Below are positions 25,719 through 33,881 of a stretch of DNA of 64,000 nucleotides, piece by piece. The DNA comes from Actinacidiphila yanglinensis (GTDB lineage: Bacteria; Actinomycetota; Actinomycetes; Streptomycetales; Streptomycetaceae): positions 434,001 to 498,000 of the forward strand of contig NZ_FNVU01000002.1 of assembly GCF_900107965.1 (NCBI RefSeq). The letters run 5' to 3'. Each line of letters starts with the position of its first letter. The stretch's first letter is position 1. Made by a program: the position numbers and the translations under genes. The notes below the pieces were generated by a model, which was not told the DNA's origin, made no database searches, and worked only from the letters and a program-made list of their open reading frames with translations.

Positions 25719-26318
25719 ATGAGGTTTCTGCGCAAGGCGGGGGAGGGCGGCGGGCACGAGCCGCCGCAGGGCGACGACGGCGAACTGCTGGCCCGCTCGC
25801 TCCGGGAACCGGCCGCCTTCGAGGGGCTGGTCGCACGGCATTCCACGGCGCTGCACGGCTATCTGGCCCGGCGGGCCCCTGCCGCCGCCGACGACCTGCT
25901 GTCCGAGGTGTGGCTGCGGGCCTTCGCCGGCCGGTCGGGCTACGACCCGGAGCGCGGCACGGTCAGGGGCTGGCTGTTCGGCGTGGCCCGGCACGTGCTG
26001 GCGACGCACTGGCGGGCCGCCGAGACAGCCGGCCCCCTGGGACCCGAACCGGTCGCCGACCCGTGGCACGCCGTGGACCAGCGGCTGGACGCCGCGGCCG
26101 TGGCCCCACTGATCCGCCGCACGCTGGCCGCACTTCCCCATGCCGAACGGGAGTTGCTCCTGCTCGTGGTCTGGGAGCAGCTCACGCCGGCGGAGGCCGC
26201 GGCCGTGGTCGGGGTGCCGCAGGGCACCGCCCGATCCCGGCTGCACCGGGCCCGCACCCGGCTGCGCGAGGCACTCGACCAGCCCTCCCCGACCAGCCTG
26301 ACAGGAGAATCCGCATGA
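25719..26318 (+). CDS. ECF RNA polymerase sigma factor
   Basis: This is a 199-residue ECF sigma factor. Region 2 covers FEGLVARHSTALHGYLARRA with DDLLSEVWLRAF and GWLFGVARHVLATHWR. Region 4 covers LPHAERELLLLVVWEQLTPAEAAAVV with the helix-turn-helix PQGTARSRLHRARTRLREAL. A GGGAGGGG site precedes the ATG at 25719, which I prefer to the GTG one codon earlier. The stop overlaps the ATG of the following membrane protein (ATGA). That partner is the likely regulator of this sigma factor, although it lacks a recognised zinc-binding anti-sigma motif. The C-terminus ends in a short Ser/Pro tail after region 4. Confidence 0.92.
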   Translation: MRFLRKAGEGGGHEPPQGDDGELLARSLREPAAFEGLVARHSTALHGYLARRAPAAADDLLSEVWLRAFAGRSGYDPERGTVRGWLFGVARHVLATHWRAAETAGPLGPEPVADPWHAVDQRLDAAAVAPLIRRTLAALPHAERELLLLVVWEQLTPAEAAAVVGVPQGTARSRLHRARTRLREALDQPSPTSLTGESA

Positions 26319-27223
26319 GCACCGACGCATGGAACCAGTGGCCGGACCGCGCTGTCGACGGCACCGGCCGCCCCGAACTGGACGCGCTGGCCGCCTCCGG
26401 CGAGGTGGCCCCGCCGTCCACCGCGACCGTGGCCGTGGCGCGGGCCGCGCTGCGCGCCGCCGTCGAGCGCGAGGAGCAGGCGGCGGCCGTCCCGGCCGTC
26501 CGGCGCCGGATCGGAAGGCCGCGCCGCTGGATCGCCGCGGGCGTGGCGGTGGCGGCCGTCGCCACCGGAGCGGCCGTGATCCCGGTGGTGGACATCGGCG
26601 GCCGGACCGCGGCACGTGCCTCCGCGGCGACGTTCCTCGACCGGACGGCGGGCCGCGCGGCGGCGGCCGCCCCGCACCAGGGGACGTACTGGAAGGTGGA
26701 GACCGTACTGAACGCCGTCGGCGTCGCCGACCGCCGGACGACCTGGTACATCAACCGGGACACCTCCCGCTTCGTCGCCGAAGTGGGCACGGCGCCGACC
26801 CCGCTCACCGGCTACACCGTCGGGCCGTGGAAGTGGGGTTCCGGCCGGACCGCGGTGACCTGGGACCAGCTGAGCCACCTGCCGACCGGCACGGCGGCGC
26901 TGCGGAAGCGGCTGACCGGCAGCGGAGGCGCCCACGAGCTGTTCCGCACCGTCGGTTCGCTGCTCGCCACCTCGCCGGCGGATCCCGCGTTGCGCGCGGC
27001 GCTGTTCCGGGTGCTGGCCGGCACCCCCGGCATCCACCTCGACGGCACCGCGACGGACAGCCGCGGGCGGAGCGGCACCATGGTCAGCGTCGGCTACACG
27101 ACCGGCGGGAGCGACCGCCTGCTGATCGACCCGCGCACAGCAGCGCTTCTCGAGGGGACGTACAAGCAGGGGAGCCTGCGCACCACGTACGTCTTCGCCG
27201 GCTGGACGAGCAGGATCGGCTGA
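26315..27223 (+). CDS. Single-span membrane protein coupled to ECF sigma factor (CU044_5270-like)
   Basis: This 302-residue protein has residues 1-75 hydrophilic and rich in Ala/Glu/Arg and probably cytoplasmic, one membrane helix at about 73-95 (WIAAGVAVAAVATGAAVIPV), and an exported C-terminal domain. The exported part contains YWKVETVLNAVG, TTWYINRDTSRFV and a repeated Thr/Gly-rich beta pattern. This layout and the place after an ECF gene match the CU044_5270 family of actinobacteria, thought to act as anti-sigma or signal-sensing partners. AGGAGA stands before the ATG, which overlaps the sigma factor stop (ATGA). No zinc-ribbon HxxxCxxC is visible, so classical ZAS anti-sigma function is not supported. 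Confidence 0.75.
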   Translation: MSTDAWNQWPDRAVDGTGRPELDALAASGEVAPPSTATVAVARAALRAAVEREEQAAAVPAVRRRIGRPRRWIAAGVAVAAVATGAAVIPVVDIGGRTAARASAATFLDRTAGRAAAAAPHQGTYWKVETVLNAVGVADRRTTWYINRDTSRFVAEVGTAPTPLTGYTVGPWKWGSGRTAVTWDQLSHLPTGTAALRKRLTGSGGAHELFRTVGSLLATSPADPALRAALFRVLAGTPGIHLDGTATDSRGRSGTMVSVGYTTGGSDRLLIDPRTAALLEGTYKQGSLRTTYVFAGWTSRIG

Positions 27224-27249
27224 CCCGGCACGATCGGCTGTTCCCGCGA

Positions 27250-27284
27250 CGCTCCCGGCGGCGGGTGGGACGCCGCCGGGAGCG
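27250..27284. terminator. Strong hairpin between convergent genes
   Basis: CGCTCCCGGCGGCG and CGCCGCCGGGAGCG form a perfect 14-base stem with a 7-base loop. It lies 26 bases after the membrane protein stop and 34 bases before the stop of the convergent GOLPH3-type gene, so it can serve both strands. Confidence 0.7.
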
Positions 27285-27318
27285 ATCAGGGCCGGGCGGG
27301 CCCGTCGCCGCGCCTTCG

Positions 27319-27948
27319 TCAGCCGCCGCCGTCGGAGGACTCCGCTTCGATGATCCGCCGCACGGCGTGCGCGGACCACGTCTCCCGCGTGAGGGCGCGG
27401 ATCGACCGGCGCAGCTCCTTCTTGTTGCCGGTGTCCGGCACGATCCTGCGGGAGAGGTCGATGGCGCCCGCGAGGGCCGCGAGCGTGCGGCTCCGCGGGT
27501 CGGGGAAGCCCAGTTTGGCGGCGCCCTGGAAGTCCGCCAGCACGTGACGGGCCAGGTCGAGGTCGGTCAGGTGGTAGGAGCGCGAGCGGAAGAGGCCGAG
27601 CACCCGGCGCGACTCGATCCGGAGGACGCCGCGTTGCACCAGCCGCTCGGCGCAGGATTCGCTCACGGCGCCGGCGTGCCGGCTGATCCAGCGCCGCGTC
27701 CGTACCGGCTTGTCGGCGCGCAGCAGCGCCAGGCCCGCGTCGAAGAGGGGGTCGCCGGCCGCGGGCCCGGCGAGCGCCACCACCTTGCCCCGGTTCTCGG
27801 CGACGCGCCCGCGCCACTCCAGCTCGGAGAGCAGCGCGCCGGCCATCCCGTAATGGAGATGGTGGCGCAGGACGAGCCCCTTGGCCCGGCCCGGGTTGAT
27901 CCCGAGGACCATCAACTCCTCGGGCAGGGTCAGCATGTGCGTGTTCAT
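27319..27948 (-). CDS. GOLPH3/VPS74 (GPP34) family phosphoprotein
   Basis: This 209-residue protein of the GPP34 family has the family-typical start (LTLPEELMVLGINPGRAKG), followed by GMAGALLSELEWRGRV, ERLVQRGVLRIESRRVLG and LAALAGAIDLSRRIV with a closing amphipathic helix. Eukaryotic homologues bind phosphatidylinositol-4-phosphate and tether glycosyltransferases. Actinobacterial copies are common, but their role is unknown. The usual beta-hairpin region and a basic phosphate pocket (Arg-rich RTRRWISRH) are present. The ATG at 27948 is used; no better start is visible. It is monocistronic. Confidence 0.9.
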   Translation of the reverse strand: MNTHMLTLPEELMVLGINPGRAKGLVLRHHLHYGMAGALLSELEWRGRVAENRGKVVALAGPAAGDPLFDAGLALLRADKPVRTRRWISRHAGAVSESCAERLVQRGVLRIESRRVLGLFRSRSYHLTDLDLARHVLADFQGAAKLGFPDPRSRTLAALAGAIDLSRRIVPDTGNKKELRRSIRALTRETWSAHAVRRIIEAESSDGGG

Positions 27949-28252
27949 CGGATCGCCCTCCTGCGCGGCGGGACGCGTCCCCGACGCGATCCCGCCGGGT
28001 GACCGCAGCCTACGAGGCGGGCGTACCCGTTCCTTCGCCGTACCGTCCCGACCCCGTCACGGCGCCACCCCGGTACCGGCGTCCCTCTGAGGGCCTCTCC
28101 GGCGGATCCTGCCGGGCCCGCGACGCCCGGTACCGCACCTCCCAGCGTTGTCGAATCATCCATGGACGACCCGGTACGAGGAGGATTCTCCGCCTTGCGA
28201 TGCACGGCACCGGACGCCGCGAGCTCGACCGGCAAGATCCGCCGGACAGGCC

Positions 28253-28369
28253 CTAGTCGGGGTTGTCGGCCCAGGCGATCAGCAGGCTCGGCCCGTAGAG
28301 CTCGGCGAACACCAGGAGCGCGAGCCCCCCGGTCAGCACGACGATCGTGATCTTCGCGCGTCGCGACAC
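28253..28369 (-). CDS. Small membrane protein, 38 residues
   Basis: A GTG-started frame of 38 codons ends with TAG. The product begins with a basic segment (VSRRAK), has one hydrophobic span of about 20 residues with the sequence TIVVLTGGLALLVFAELYG, and closes with a short polar tail ending in AWADNPD. Of 38 third positions, 37 are G or C, which fits genuine coding in this genome. GGAGAGAGGG precedes the start by about 10 bases. It lies alone, 93 bases from the phosphatase gene stop. Single-span peptides of this size are often regulators of larger membrane complexes; no partner can be named. Confidence 0.6.
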   Translation of the reverse strand: MSRRAKITIVVLTGGLALLVFAELYGPSLLIAWADNPD

Positions 28370-28462
28370 GTGGACCACCCTCTCTCCGAATGTCCTTCGT
28401 ACGGTGGTGACTTGAGTCTATGGACCGTGCCCCCCGGCCGCTGCGGTCCGGACCTCCGTACT

Positions 28463-30562
28463 TCACCGGGGCGGCATCCCGGGAGCGTCCGGCGTGTGCG
28501 GCGTCTCCGGTTCGTGCGGGTTGTTCGGGGTGTCCAGGTCGTCCGGGTGCTCGGGGGTGAGCGCCCGAGCCAGCAGGAGCGCGGTGTCGTCGTCGGCCGG
28601 TCCCTCGGGCGCCATCGCAGCGACGACCGATCCGCACAGCTCGTCCAGGGACCGGAACGGCCGGGCCAGCGCGCCGCGCAACCGTTCCAGCCCGTGGTCG
28701 ATGTCGGCGTCCCGCGTCTCGACCAGCCCGTCGGTGTACAGCGCGAGCACGCAGCCCCCCGGGAGTTCCGTCTCGAACGGTTCGAAGGCGCCCAGCCCGA
28801 CCCCGATCGGCGCGCCCGGGGTGACGCCCGCGAAGTGGACGGAGTGGTCCGGGGCGACGACCGCGGGCGGCGGGTGCCCGGCGCTCGCCATGGTGCAGCG
28901 CCCGGTCGCCGGGTCGTACACCGCGTACAGGCAGGTGGCGCCCACGGGCATCGGCGACGGCGCGGCCCGGTCCCGGCCGCCCTGGCCCATCTCCAGGACG
29001 AGTTCGTCGATGTGGGTGAGCAACTCGGCCGGGGGCATCGCCAGTTTGGTCAGCGTGCGGACCATGGTGCGCAGCCGTCCCATGGTGGCCGCCGCGTTGA
29101 TGCCGTGGCCGACCACGTCCCCGACCACCAGGGCGACCCTGCCGTCGGGCATCGGGATGACGTCGAACCAGTCGCCGCCCACACCGGCGTGCGTGTCCGA
29201 CGGCAGGTACCGGGAGGCCACTTCGAGCGCGCCACCGCCCGACAGGCGGTGCGGCAGCAGACCGCGCTGCAGCGCGAGGGCGGCGGTTCGCTCGCGGGTG
29301 TAACTGATCGCGTTCTCCAGGCTGAGCGAGGCCCGCGCCACCAGGTCCTCGGCGAGGACGAGGTCGGGCTCGCTGAACGCGACCGGGTTCTCGCTGCGGA
29401 CGAAGACGGCGACGCCCAGGATCGTGCCCCGCGCCAGCAGCGGGACCACCATCAGGGAGTGCATCCCGGTCTGCCGGACCACCCGTGCCCGGTCCGGGTC
29501 GTGGTCCAGCCAGGTGCCGGGGGAGGTGTCGAGCACCGGCTCGAAATGGGACTGCCGGCTCTCCAGCACCGCGGTGAAGGGCGACGACGGCGGGACGAAG
29601 ACCGGCGTTCCCCGCGCCCACAGCGACTCGCGCAGGTCGGAGTGGACCGAGGCCACGCCGGCCCGGTAGAAGCCGGGGATGCTCTCCCCGGTGGACCTGA
29701 GGTGCTCCAGCGGCTCCTGGCCCAGCGGGATCGCCTCGGAGAGGTCGATCGTGACGTAGTCGGCCAGGTCCGGCACCGCGGTCTCCGCCAGCTCCTGCGC
29801 CGTGTCCATCGGGTCGAGGGTGGTGCCGATGCCCAGCTCCGCCTCGCTCAGGCGTTGCAGGCGCCCGCGTCCGCGCCCGCGGCTGACGCTCATCACCACC
29901 GAGCACAGGCCCAGCGCCCGCCCGTCACGCCCCTCCAGGCGGACGAAGGCGATCCAGCACTCGCGGTCGCCCCGCGCCGCCATCGTCCCCGCCGGCCACA
30001 GCTCGCGACGGAGCAGCGGCCTGCCGCTGTCGAGCACCTGCCGCATCGCGGACACCAGGAAGTCCGGGTGCCGGGTGTCGAGCAGGTCGGTGACGTAGCC
30101 GCCCAGTTCCGGGTCCCGGCGGAAGACCTCGTGGTTGTGCACCGCCTCGTTGAACCAGGTGCAGCGCAGGTCCCGGTCCCACAGCGCCAGGCTGAGCGGC
30201 GCGTGACCCAGCAGGGCCTCCAGCGCCGGCGGGTCCAGCCCGGGGCGTACGGCGGGTCCCGGCACGCACAGCAGCCAGCCGCTGTCCAGCGCGGAGACGG
30301 AGAGGCGCACCTCCTCCTGCCGGCCGTCGCGGCGCCGGATCCGCACTTGGCCCGGCTCTCGGCCGCCGGCGGTGAAGACCCCGGCCGGTGCCGCACCGCC
30401 CTCGGCGAGCAGCCGCGCGACCGGGCGGTGCAGCACTTCCTCCGCGGCGTACCCCCACAGGCGCGATGCGGCCAGGGTCCACACCGCGACCGTCAGATCC
30501 GCGTCGATCACGGCGAGCACGTCGACCGCTTCGGGAGCGGTCCCGTCTCCCCGTAGCGACAT
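28463..30562 (-). CDS. SpoIIE-type PP2C serine phosphatase with PAS and GAF domains
   Basis: This 699-residue protein has two PAS-like domains in the N-terminal 230 residues. The second contains HAPLSLALWDRDLRCTWFNE. A GAF domain at about 260-420 includes MHSLMVVPLLARGTILGVAV, and a PP2C/SpoIIE catalytic domain occupies about 440-670. The metal-binding motifs are visible as VGGDWFDV, VVGDVVGHGINAAATMGRLR, LALYTDGLVE and DDDTALLL. The C-terminus is a short Pro/Asp-rich tail. Such phosphatases dephosphorylate anti-sigma antagonists in SigB/SigF partner switching. The start ATG at 30562 follows a TAGAAT box by only 7 bases, so the mRNA may be leaderless. No HATPase kinase domain is fused. Confidence 0.9.
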   Translation of the reverse strand: MSLRGDGTAPEAVDVLAVIDADLTVAVWTLAASRLWGYAAEEVLHRPVARLLAEGGAAPAGVFTAGGREPGQVRIRRRDGRQEEVRLSVSALDSGWLLCVPGPAVRPGLDPPALEALLGHAPLSLALWDRDLRCTWFNEAVHNHEVFRRDPELGGYVTDLLDTRHPDFLVSAMRQVLDSGRPLLRRELWPAGTMAARGDRECWIAFVRLEGRDGRALGLCSVVMSVSRGRGRGRLQRLSEAELGIGTTLDPMDTAQELAETAVPDLADYVTIDLSEAIPLGQEPLEHLRSTGESIPGFYRAGVASVHSDLRESLWARGTPVFVPPSSPFTAVLESRQSHFEPVLDTSPGTWLDHDPDRARVVRQTGMHSLMVVPLLARGTILGVAVFVRSENPVAFSEPDLVLAEDLVARASLSLENAISYTRERTAALALQRGLLPHRLSGGGALEVASRYLPSDTHAGVGGDWFDVIPMPDGRVALVVGDVVGHGINAAATMGRLRTMVRTLTKLAMPPAELLTHIDELVLEMGQGGRDRAAPSPMPVGATCLYAVYDPATGRCTMASAGHPPPAVVAPDHSVHFAGVTPGAPIGVGLGAFEPFETELPGGCVLALYTDGLVETRDADIDHGLERLRGALARPFRSLDELCGSVVAAMAPEGPADDDTALLLARALTPEHPDDLDTPNNPHEPETPHTPDAPGMPPR

Positions 30563-30569
30563 AACGCCG

Positions 30570-30575
30570 ATTCTA
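30570..30575 (-). promoter_or_regulatory. TAGAAT -10 box giving a likely leaderless transcript
   Basis: On the minus strand the box TAGAAT ends 7 bases before the ATG of the SpoIIE phosphatase gene. The start site should then fall on or next to the A of ATG. No ribosome site lies between. The -35 region is poor, as often for leaderless actinobacterial promoters. Confidence 0.45.
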
Positions 30576-30623
30576 TGACATAGGGGTTGTGGGCCTGGCC
30601 CCTCGGGGTGCCCCCCGTCCGCG

Positions 30624-30828
30624 TGTTGCGGGACCTCGCGGTCCGGCTGTGGTTGCCCGCGCAGTTCTCCCCCTACCTGGCGGCCGGGTGGGGGTGCCCC
30701 CGGCGAAGCCAGGGGGAGTGCCCCCACGCGCCCCTGGTCAGTGACCCTCTTTCCGCGGAAGAAGCCGCACCGACCAAGGGGCGCGGGGAACTGCGCGACA
30801 CGCCACGGCGGACCGCGAGGTCCCGCGA
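30624..30828. repeat. Long imperfect inverted repeat with inner hairpin
   Basis: Arms of about 50 bases at 30624-30673 and 30778-30828 are inverted copies sharing GCGGGACCTCGCGGTCCG and a GCGCAGTT(C/T)(T/C)CCC core. Between them, 30688-30726 folds into a second GTGGGGG/CCCCCAC hairpin. The GGGGCGCGGGGAACTGCGCG core is a sequence I recognise from many Streptomyces intergenic regions, so this is probably a dispersed element. It lies after the stop of the aldo/keto reductase and before the start of the phosphatase, where it may stop transcription. Confidence 0.65.
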
Positions 30829-30854
30829 CGGGCAGGACGGGACACCCTGGAGGG

Positions 30855-31730
30855 TCAGGGCGCCGTCAGCTCCGCGAGCTCCGCGGGGTCGAGCCGCAAC
30901 CCGGCCGCCGCCACGTTCTCCGCGAGGTGCGCGGGTGACCCGGTACCCGGAATGGCGAGCATGTTCGGCGAAGTGGCGAGCAGCCACGCGAGGGCGACCT
31001 GCGACGTCGTCGCGCCGTGCCGCGCGGCGACCGACGCGAGGCGGTCGTGCTCGATCGGATCGAAGCCGCCGCCGAGCGGGAAGAACGGCACGTAGGCGAT
31101 GCCGCGTTCGACGCATCGCGCGAGCACGTCCGCGTCGTCGCCGCGGTGCACGTGGAACTGGTTCTGCACCGCGGCGATGGGGGCGACGCCCAGCGCCTCG
31201 TCGAGCTGCACGACATCGACGTTGCTGACCCCGAGGTGCCGGATCAGCCCCTCCTCGCGGAGAGCGGCCAGTACCGCGAACCGGTCGGCCACGCTCTCGC
31301 CGCCCGGCCCCGACATCCCCCCGACCCGCAGGTAGACGAGCTCGAACCGGTCGAGCCCGAGAGTGCGCAGGTCCTCGGTCACCAGCGCCCGCAGCTGCTC
31401 CGGGCCGGCCTGGCCGCCGGGCCGGCCGTCCACGAGCAGCGGGCCGACCTTCGTCGCGATGAGCAGCTCGTCCGGGTAGGGCGCGAGGGCGGTGCGGATC
31501 AGTTCGTTGGCGGCTACGTCCCCCCGGCGGTAGAAGCCGGCCGTGTCGATGTGGTCGACGCCCGCCTCCACCGCCTGCCGGAGCACCGTGATGCCGGTCT
31601 GCGGATCGCGCGCGGGCCCGGTGAAGCCGCCGGCCGCCAGCCGCATCGCGCCGAAGCCGAGCCGGTGGACGCGGCGGTCGCCGCCGAGCAGGAACTGGCC
31701 GCTCGCGGCGGCCGTGATCTGTGTGGTCAT
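30855..31730 (-). CDS. Aldo/keto reductase
   Basis: This is a 291-residue AKR-fold oxidoreductase. The N-terminal sheet RRVHRLGFGAMRL is followed by the catalytic Asp/Tyr region DHIDTAGFYRRGDVANEL-type (with HIDTAGFY and GDVAANELI), the catalytic Lys in ELLIATKVGP, and the usual HLGVSNVDVVQLDEAL. Near the end, TSQVALAWLLATSPNML and IPGTGSPAHLAEN form the NADPH-binding segment. It should reduce an aldehyde or ketone with NADPH; the substrate is unknown. The ATG at 31730 has GGGGAC upstream. It is divergent from an HTH regulator across a 62-base region with a perfect palindrome, so that regulator probably controls it. Confidence 0.92.
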   Translation of the reverse strand: MTTQITAAASGQFLLGGDRRVHRLGFGAMRLAAGGFTGPARDPQTGITVLRQAVEAGVDHIDTAGFYRRGDVAANELIRTALAPYPDELLIATKVGPLLVDGRPGGQAGPEQLRALVTEDLRTLGLDRFELVYLRVGGMSGPGGESVADRFAVLAALREEGLIRHLGVSNVDVVQLDEALGVAPIAAVQNQFHVHRGDDADVLARCVERGIAYVPFFPLGGGFDPIEHDRLASVAARHGATTSQVALAWLLATSPNMLAIPGTGSPAHLAENVAAAGLRLDPAELAELTAP

Positions 31731-31771
31731 GTCCCCAGCTTCCGGCCGCCGGCACCGCGGGGAGCACCGGA

Positions 31772-31787
31772 TGGCAACCTGTTGCCA
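31772..31787. promoter_or_regulatory. Perfect 16-base palindrome, operator candidate
   Basis: TGGCAACCTGTTGCCA is TGGCAAC and its exact inverse around a 2-base centre. It lies 41 bases before the aldo/keto reductase start and ends 5 bases before the HTH regulator start, so binding there could control both genes. Confidence 0.5.
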
Positions 31788-31792
31788 CGCCG

Positions 31793-32563
31793 GTGAGCGA
31801 GACTGGGAGGGTGACCGACGAGACCACGCTGACGGTGCACGGCGAGCGGGAGCTCGCCGCGCGGACGGCCCGGCTGTTCGGCGAGACGCGGCGCGAGTTC
31901 TTCTGCGCCGCCAACGATCTGCGTACCTGGTACGGCTTCAGGGGCGCGCCCGGCCGCTTCGGCGACGCGGGCGCCGGCGAGCACGGCAACGAGGGGGCCG
32001 GGCTCGGAGCGGGCGAAGGGCTGCACGCCCGAGGCGAGATCGTGCGCCGGCTGCGTGCGAGGGTCGCGGGCGGGGTGACCGTGCGCAAGCTCTACACGCC
32101 CGCCGTCCTGGCCGACGAGCAGCAGCGGCTGCACCTGTTCGACGTCGCCTCCGCCGGCGGGCTGGTGCGCGTCCGCGCCGCGACCCTGCCGCAGGAGGCG
32201 ATCGTCATCGACCGCCGCGTGATGATCGTCGCCGGCCGGCACGGCGCGCGGGGCCGCGCGTTCACGATCACGACCGCCCCGGCCCTCGTCGAGGGCGTGC
32301 ACGCGCTGATGCGTGCCACGTGGGACGCCGGCGTGCCCTTCGCCGACTACCTCGCACGCGAGGACAGCGGTCTGGACGCCCAGGCGCTGGCCGTGCTGCG
32401 GGCGCTCGCCGCCGGACTCACCGACGCCGCCGGCGCCCGCCGGGTCGGCATGTCCGTGCGGACCTACCGCCGGCGGGTCGCCGAGCTGATGTCCGTCCTG
32501 GAGGCCGGCTCGCGCTTCCAGGCCGGGGTCAACGCGAGCCGGCGCGGCCTCACCGGCGCCTGA
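31793..32563 (+). CDS. HTH (LuxR-like) regulator with TrmB-type sensor domain
   Basis: This 256-residue protein has a central region, VTVRKLYTPAVLADEQQRLH followed by VRVRAATLPQEAIVIDRRVM, resembling the sensor module of actinobacterial TrmB/LuxR-type regulators. The C-terminal domain LAAGLTDAAGARRVGMSVRT and YRRRVAELMSVLEAGSRFQA is a LuxR-type winged or HTH DNA-binding domain. The N-terminal 90 residues are acidic with a Gly-rich insert. I chose the GTG at 31793; a second GTG at 31811 is directly abutted by GGGAGG and is less likely. It is divergent from the aldo/keto reductase, with a palindrome between. The ligand is unknown. Confidence 0.8.
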   Translation: MSETGRVTDETTLTVHGERELAARTARLFGETRREFFCAANDLRTWYGFRGAPGRFGDAGAGEHGNEGAGLGAGEGLHARGEIVRRLRARVAGGVTVRKLYTPAVLADEQQRLHLFDVASAGGLVRVRAATLPQEAIVIDRRVMIVAGRHGARGRAFTITTAPALVEGVHALMRATWDAGVPFADYLAREDSGLDAQALAVLRALAAGLTDAAGARRVGMSVRTYRRRVAELMSVLEAGSRFQAGVNASRRGLTGA

Positions 32564-32658
32564 TCCTCCCCGCGCGGGCGGAAAGGGGGACGGGAACGGG
32601 ACGCCCAATTCCCTTTCCTGCCACGAGCGAACGGTCGCCGGTGCGCCCATGACCCCTC

Positions 32659-33408
32659 TCAGTAAGGGCCGTTGACGTTGTCGATGGAGCCGTAGACGTG
32701 GTACGCGTAATTGCACGCGGCGGTGATGTTCGCGACCGGGTCGTAGATGTTCGTCGAGGTGCCCGCCACGTGATAGGCGTCGAACGTCGGCTGGATGACC
32801 TGGAGCAGGCCGATCGACGGGTGGCCGGCGGCCGCGTTGGAATCCCAGAGATTGATGGCGTTGGGATTTCCGGAGGACTCCCGCATGATGTTGCGGTAGA
32901 TCCCGTCGTAACTTCCCGGGATTCCGTCCTGCCCCATGATGGCGAGCGAGTGCTTGATCCAGCCGTCCAGGTCGTCGGTGTACGCCGCCGAGCCGGCGGT
33001 GGACGTGGTCGCCGCGGCGGGGGCCGCGGTCGTGGTGGACGACGACGCCGGGTGGGAGCCGGTGGGCAGCCTCAGCACCTCGTGCGGATGGATGATGTAG
33101 GGGCTGGTGATGTGGTTCTCCCGCGCGATGGCCCGCCAGCCGGCCGTCACCTTCTGGGACCGGGAGATGCCGATCAGGGTGTCGCCGCACTTGACGGTGT
33201 AGGTGGGCGCGGCGGTGGTGGACGTCTTCGCCGCGGTTCCCGGTGCGGTCTGCGGTGCGGTCGACGGCGCGGACGCGGGAGCGCCGGCGGCGTGGGCCGT
33301 CCCGGTCACGGCCGCACAGGTCGCTGCGGTGAACGTGCCGACGACGATGGCGCCGCGGGTGGAGAGCGCGCGCGTTCTGGATGGGCGCTTGGCTGCGTGC
33401 TTGGGCAT
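32659..33408 (-). CDS. Secreted LysM and SLT-type cell-wall protein
   Basis: This is a 249-residue exported protein. A basic start and hydrophobic stretch (TRGAIVVGTFTAATCAAV) end at an AHA-type signal peptidase site near residue 40. A Thr/Ala/Pro linker precedes a LysM domain (YTVKCGDTLIGISR to IIHPHEVLRLP). After another Ser/Thr linker comes a transglycosylase-like domain with IYRNIMRESSGNPNAINLWD, where Glu is the expected catalytic acid, and GHPSIGLLQVIQPTFDAYHV. Such proteins bind and cut peptidoglycan during growth or spore germination. The cysteine in the LysM motif is unusual. The GAGG site before the ATG at 33408 is acceptable. A long AT-rich leader lies upstream. Confidence 0.9.
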   Translation of the reverse strand: MPKHAAKRPSRTRALSTRGAIVVGTFTAATCAAVTGTAHAAGAPASAPSTAPQTAPGTAAKTSTTAAPTYTVKCGDTLIGISRSQKVTAGWRAIARENHITSPYIIHPHEVLRLPTGSHPASSSTTTAAPAAATTSTAGSAAYTDDLDGWIKHSLAIMGQDGIPGSYDGIYRNIMRESSGNPNAINLWDSNAAAGHPSIGLLQVIQPTFDAYHVAGTSTNIYDPVANITAACNYAYHVYGSIDNVNGPY

Positions 33409-33881
33409 GGGGCGGACCTCGCTCTAAGGATTCCAACGATGTGTTTTTCCGCAGCCGTCGGCCCCCCTCGCCTCGATCCGACCCGCAATTCCGTCCGGCG
33501 GTGTGCCGCGGTGGGGCACATTGCTAGCAGCCGGAAAACGTCCCGACAATTACCCTTTTGACTAACCGGAGTAGTAGTCGCCTTTTGCGCCGGCGCCGTC
33601 CGGCGCCATCTCGGCCCATGAAATCGGCTCATGAACGCGCTATTGCCACGGGAGCGCGTACTATCCGGCTTCGTAAGTGATTTACGTCCTATGCCGCGCA
33701 TCACACAGAGAAAGGCGGCTAATTCATCTCGGAATATCCCACGAATCTCCATACATGGGTTATTCCGGCAATTGATACTTTCGGCCTCAACACCGTGAAA
33801 CGGGACAGAAGGCCGCGGCGAACCCCCCGCGGCCGCGCTCCCGCCGGCGGGGCGGCCCTCCGGGCGGTGCCGTCCGGTGCG
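33409..33881. other. AT-rich intergenic region upstream of the LysM gene
   Basis: About 470 bases without a gene, of markedly lower GC than the surroundings. On the minus strand GGGTAA occurs near 33553, a possible -10 of a stress or developmental sigma factor, but no matching -35 is clear. CGTAA and TTACG form a small inverted repeat near 33674. I compared it mentally with the ydaO c-di-AMP riboswitch often found before such genes and did not find the motif. Confidence 0.4.

Noticed and set aside
28148..30556. 802-codon open frame antisense to the SpoIIE phosphatase
   Set aside because: No domain and biased composition; the opposite strand has complete PP2C motifs.
33409..33790. ydaO (c-di-AMP) riboswitch before the LysM gene
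   Set aside because: Such riboswitches often precede cell-wall hydrolase genes, but the conserved motif was not found on the minus strand.
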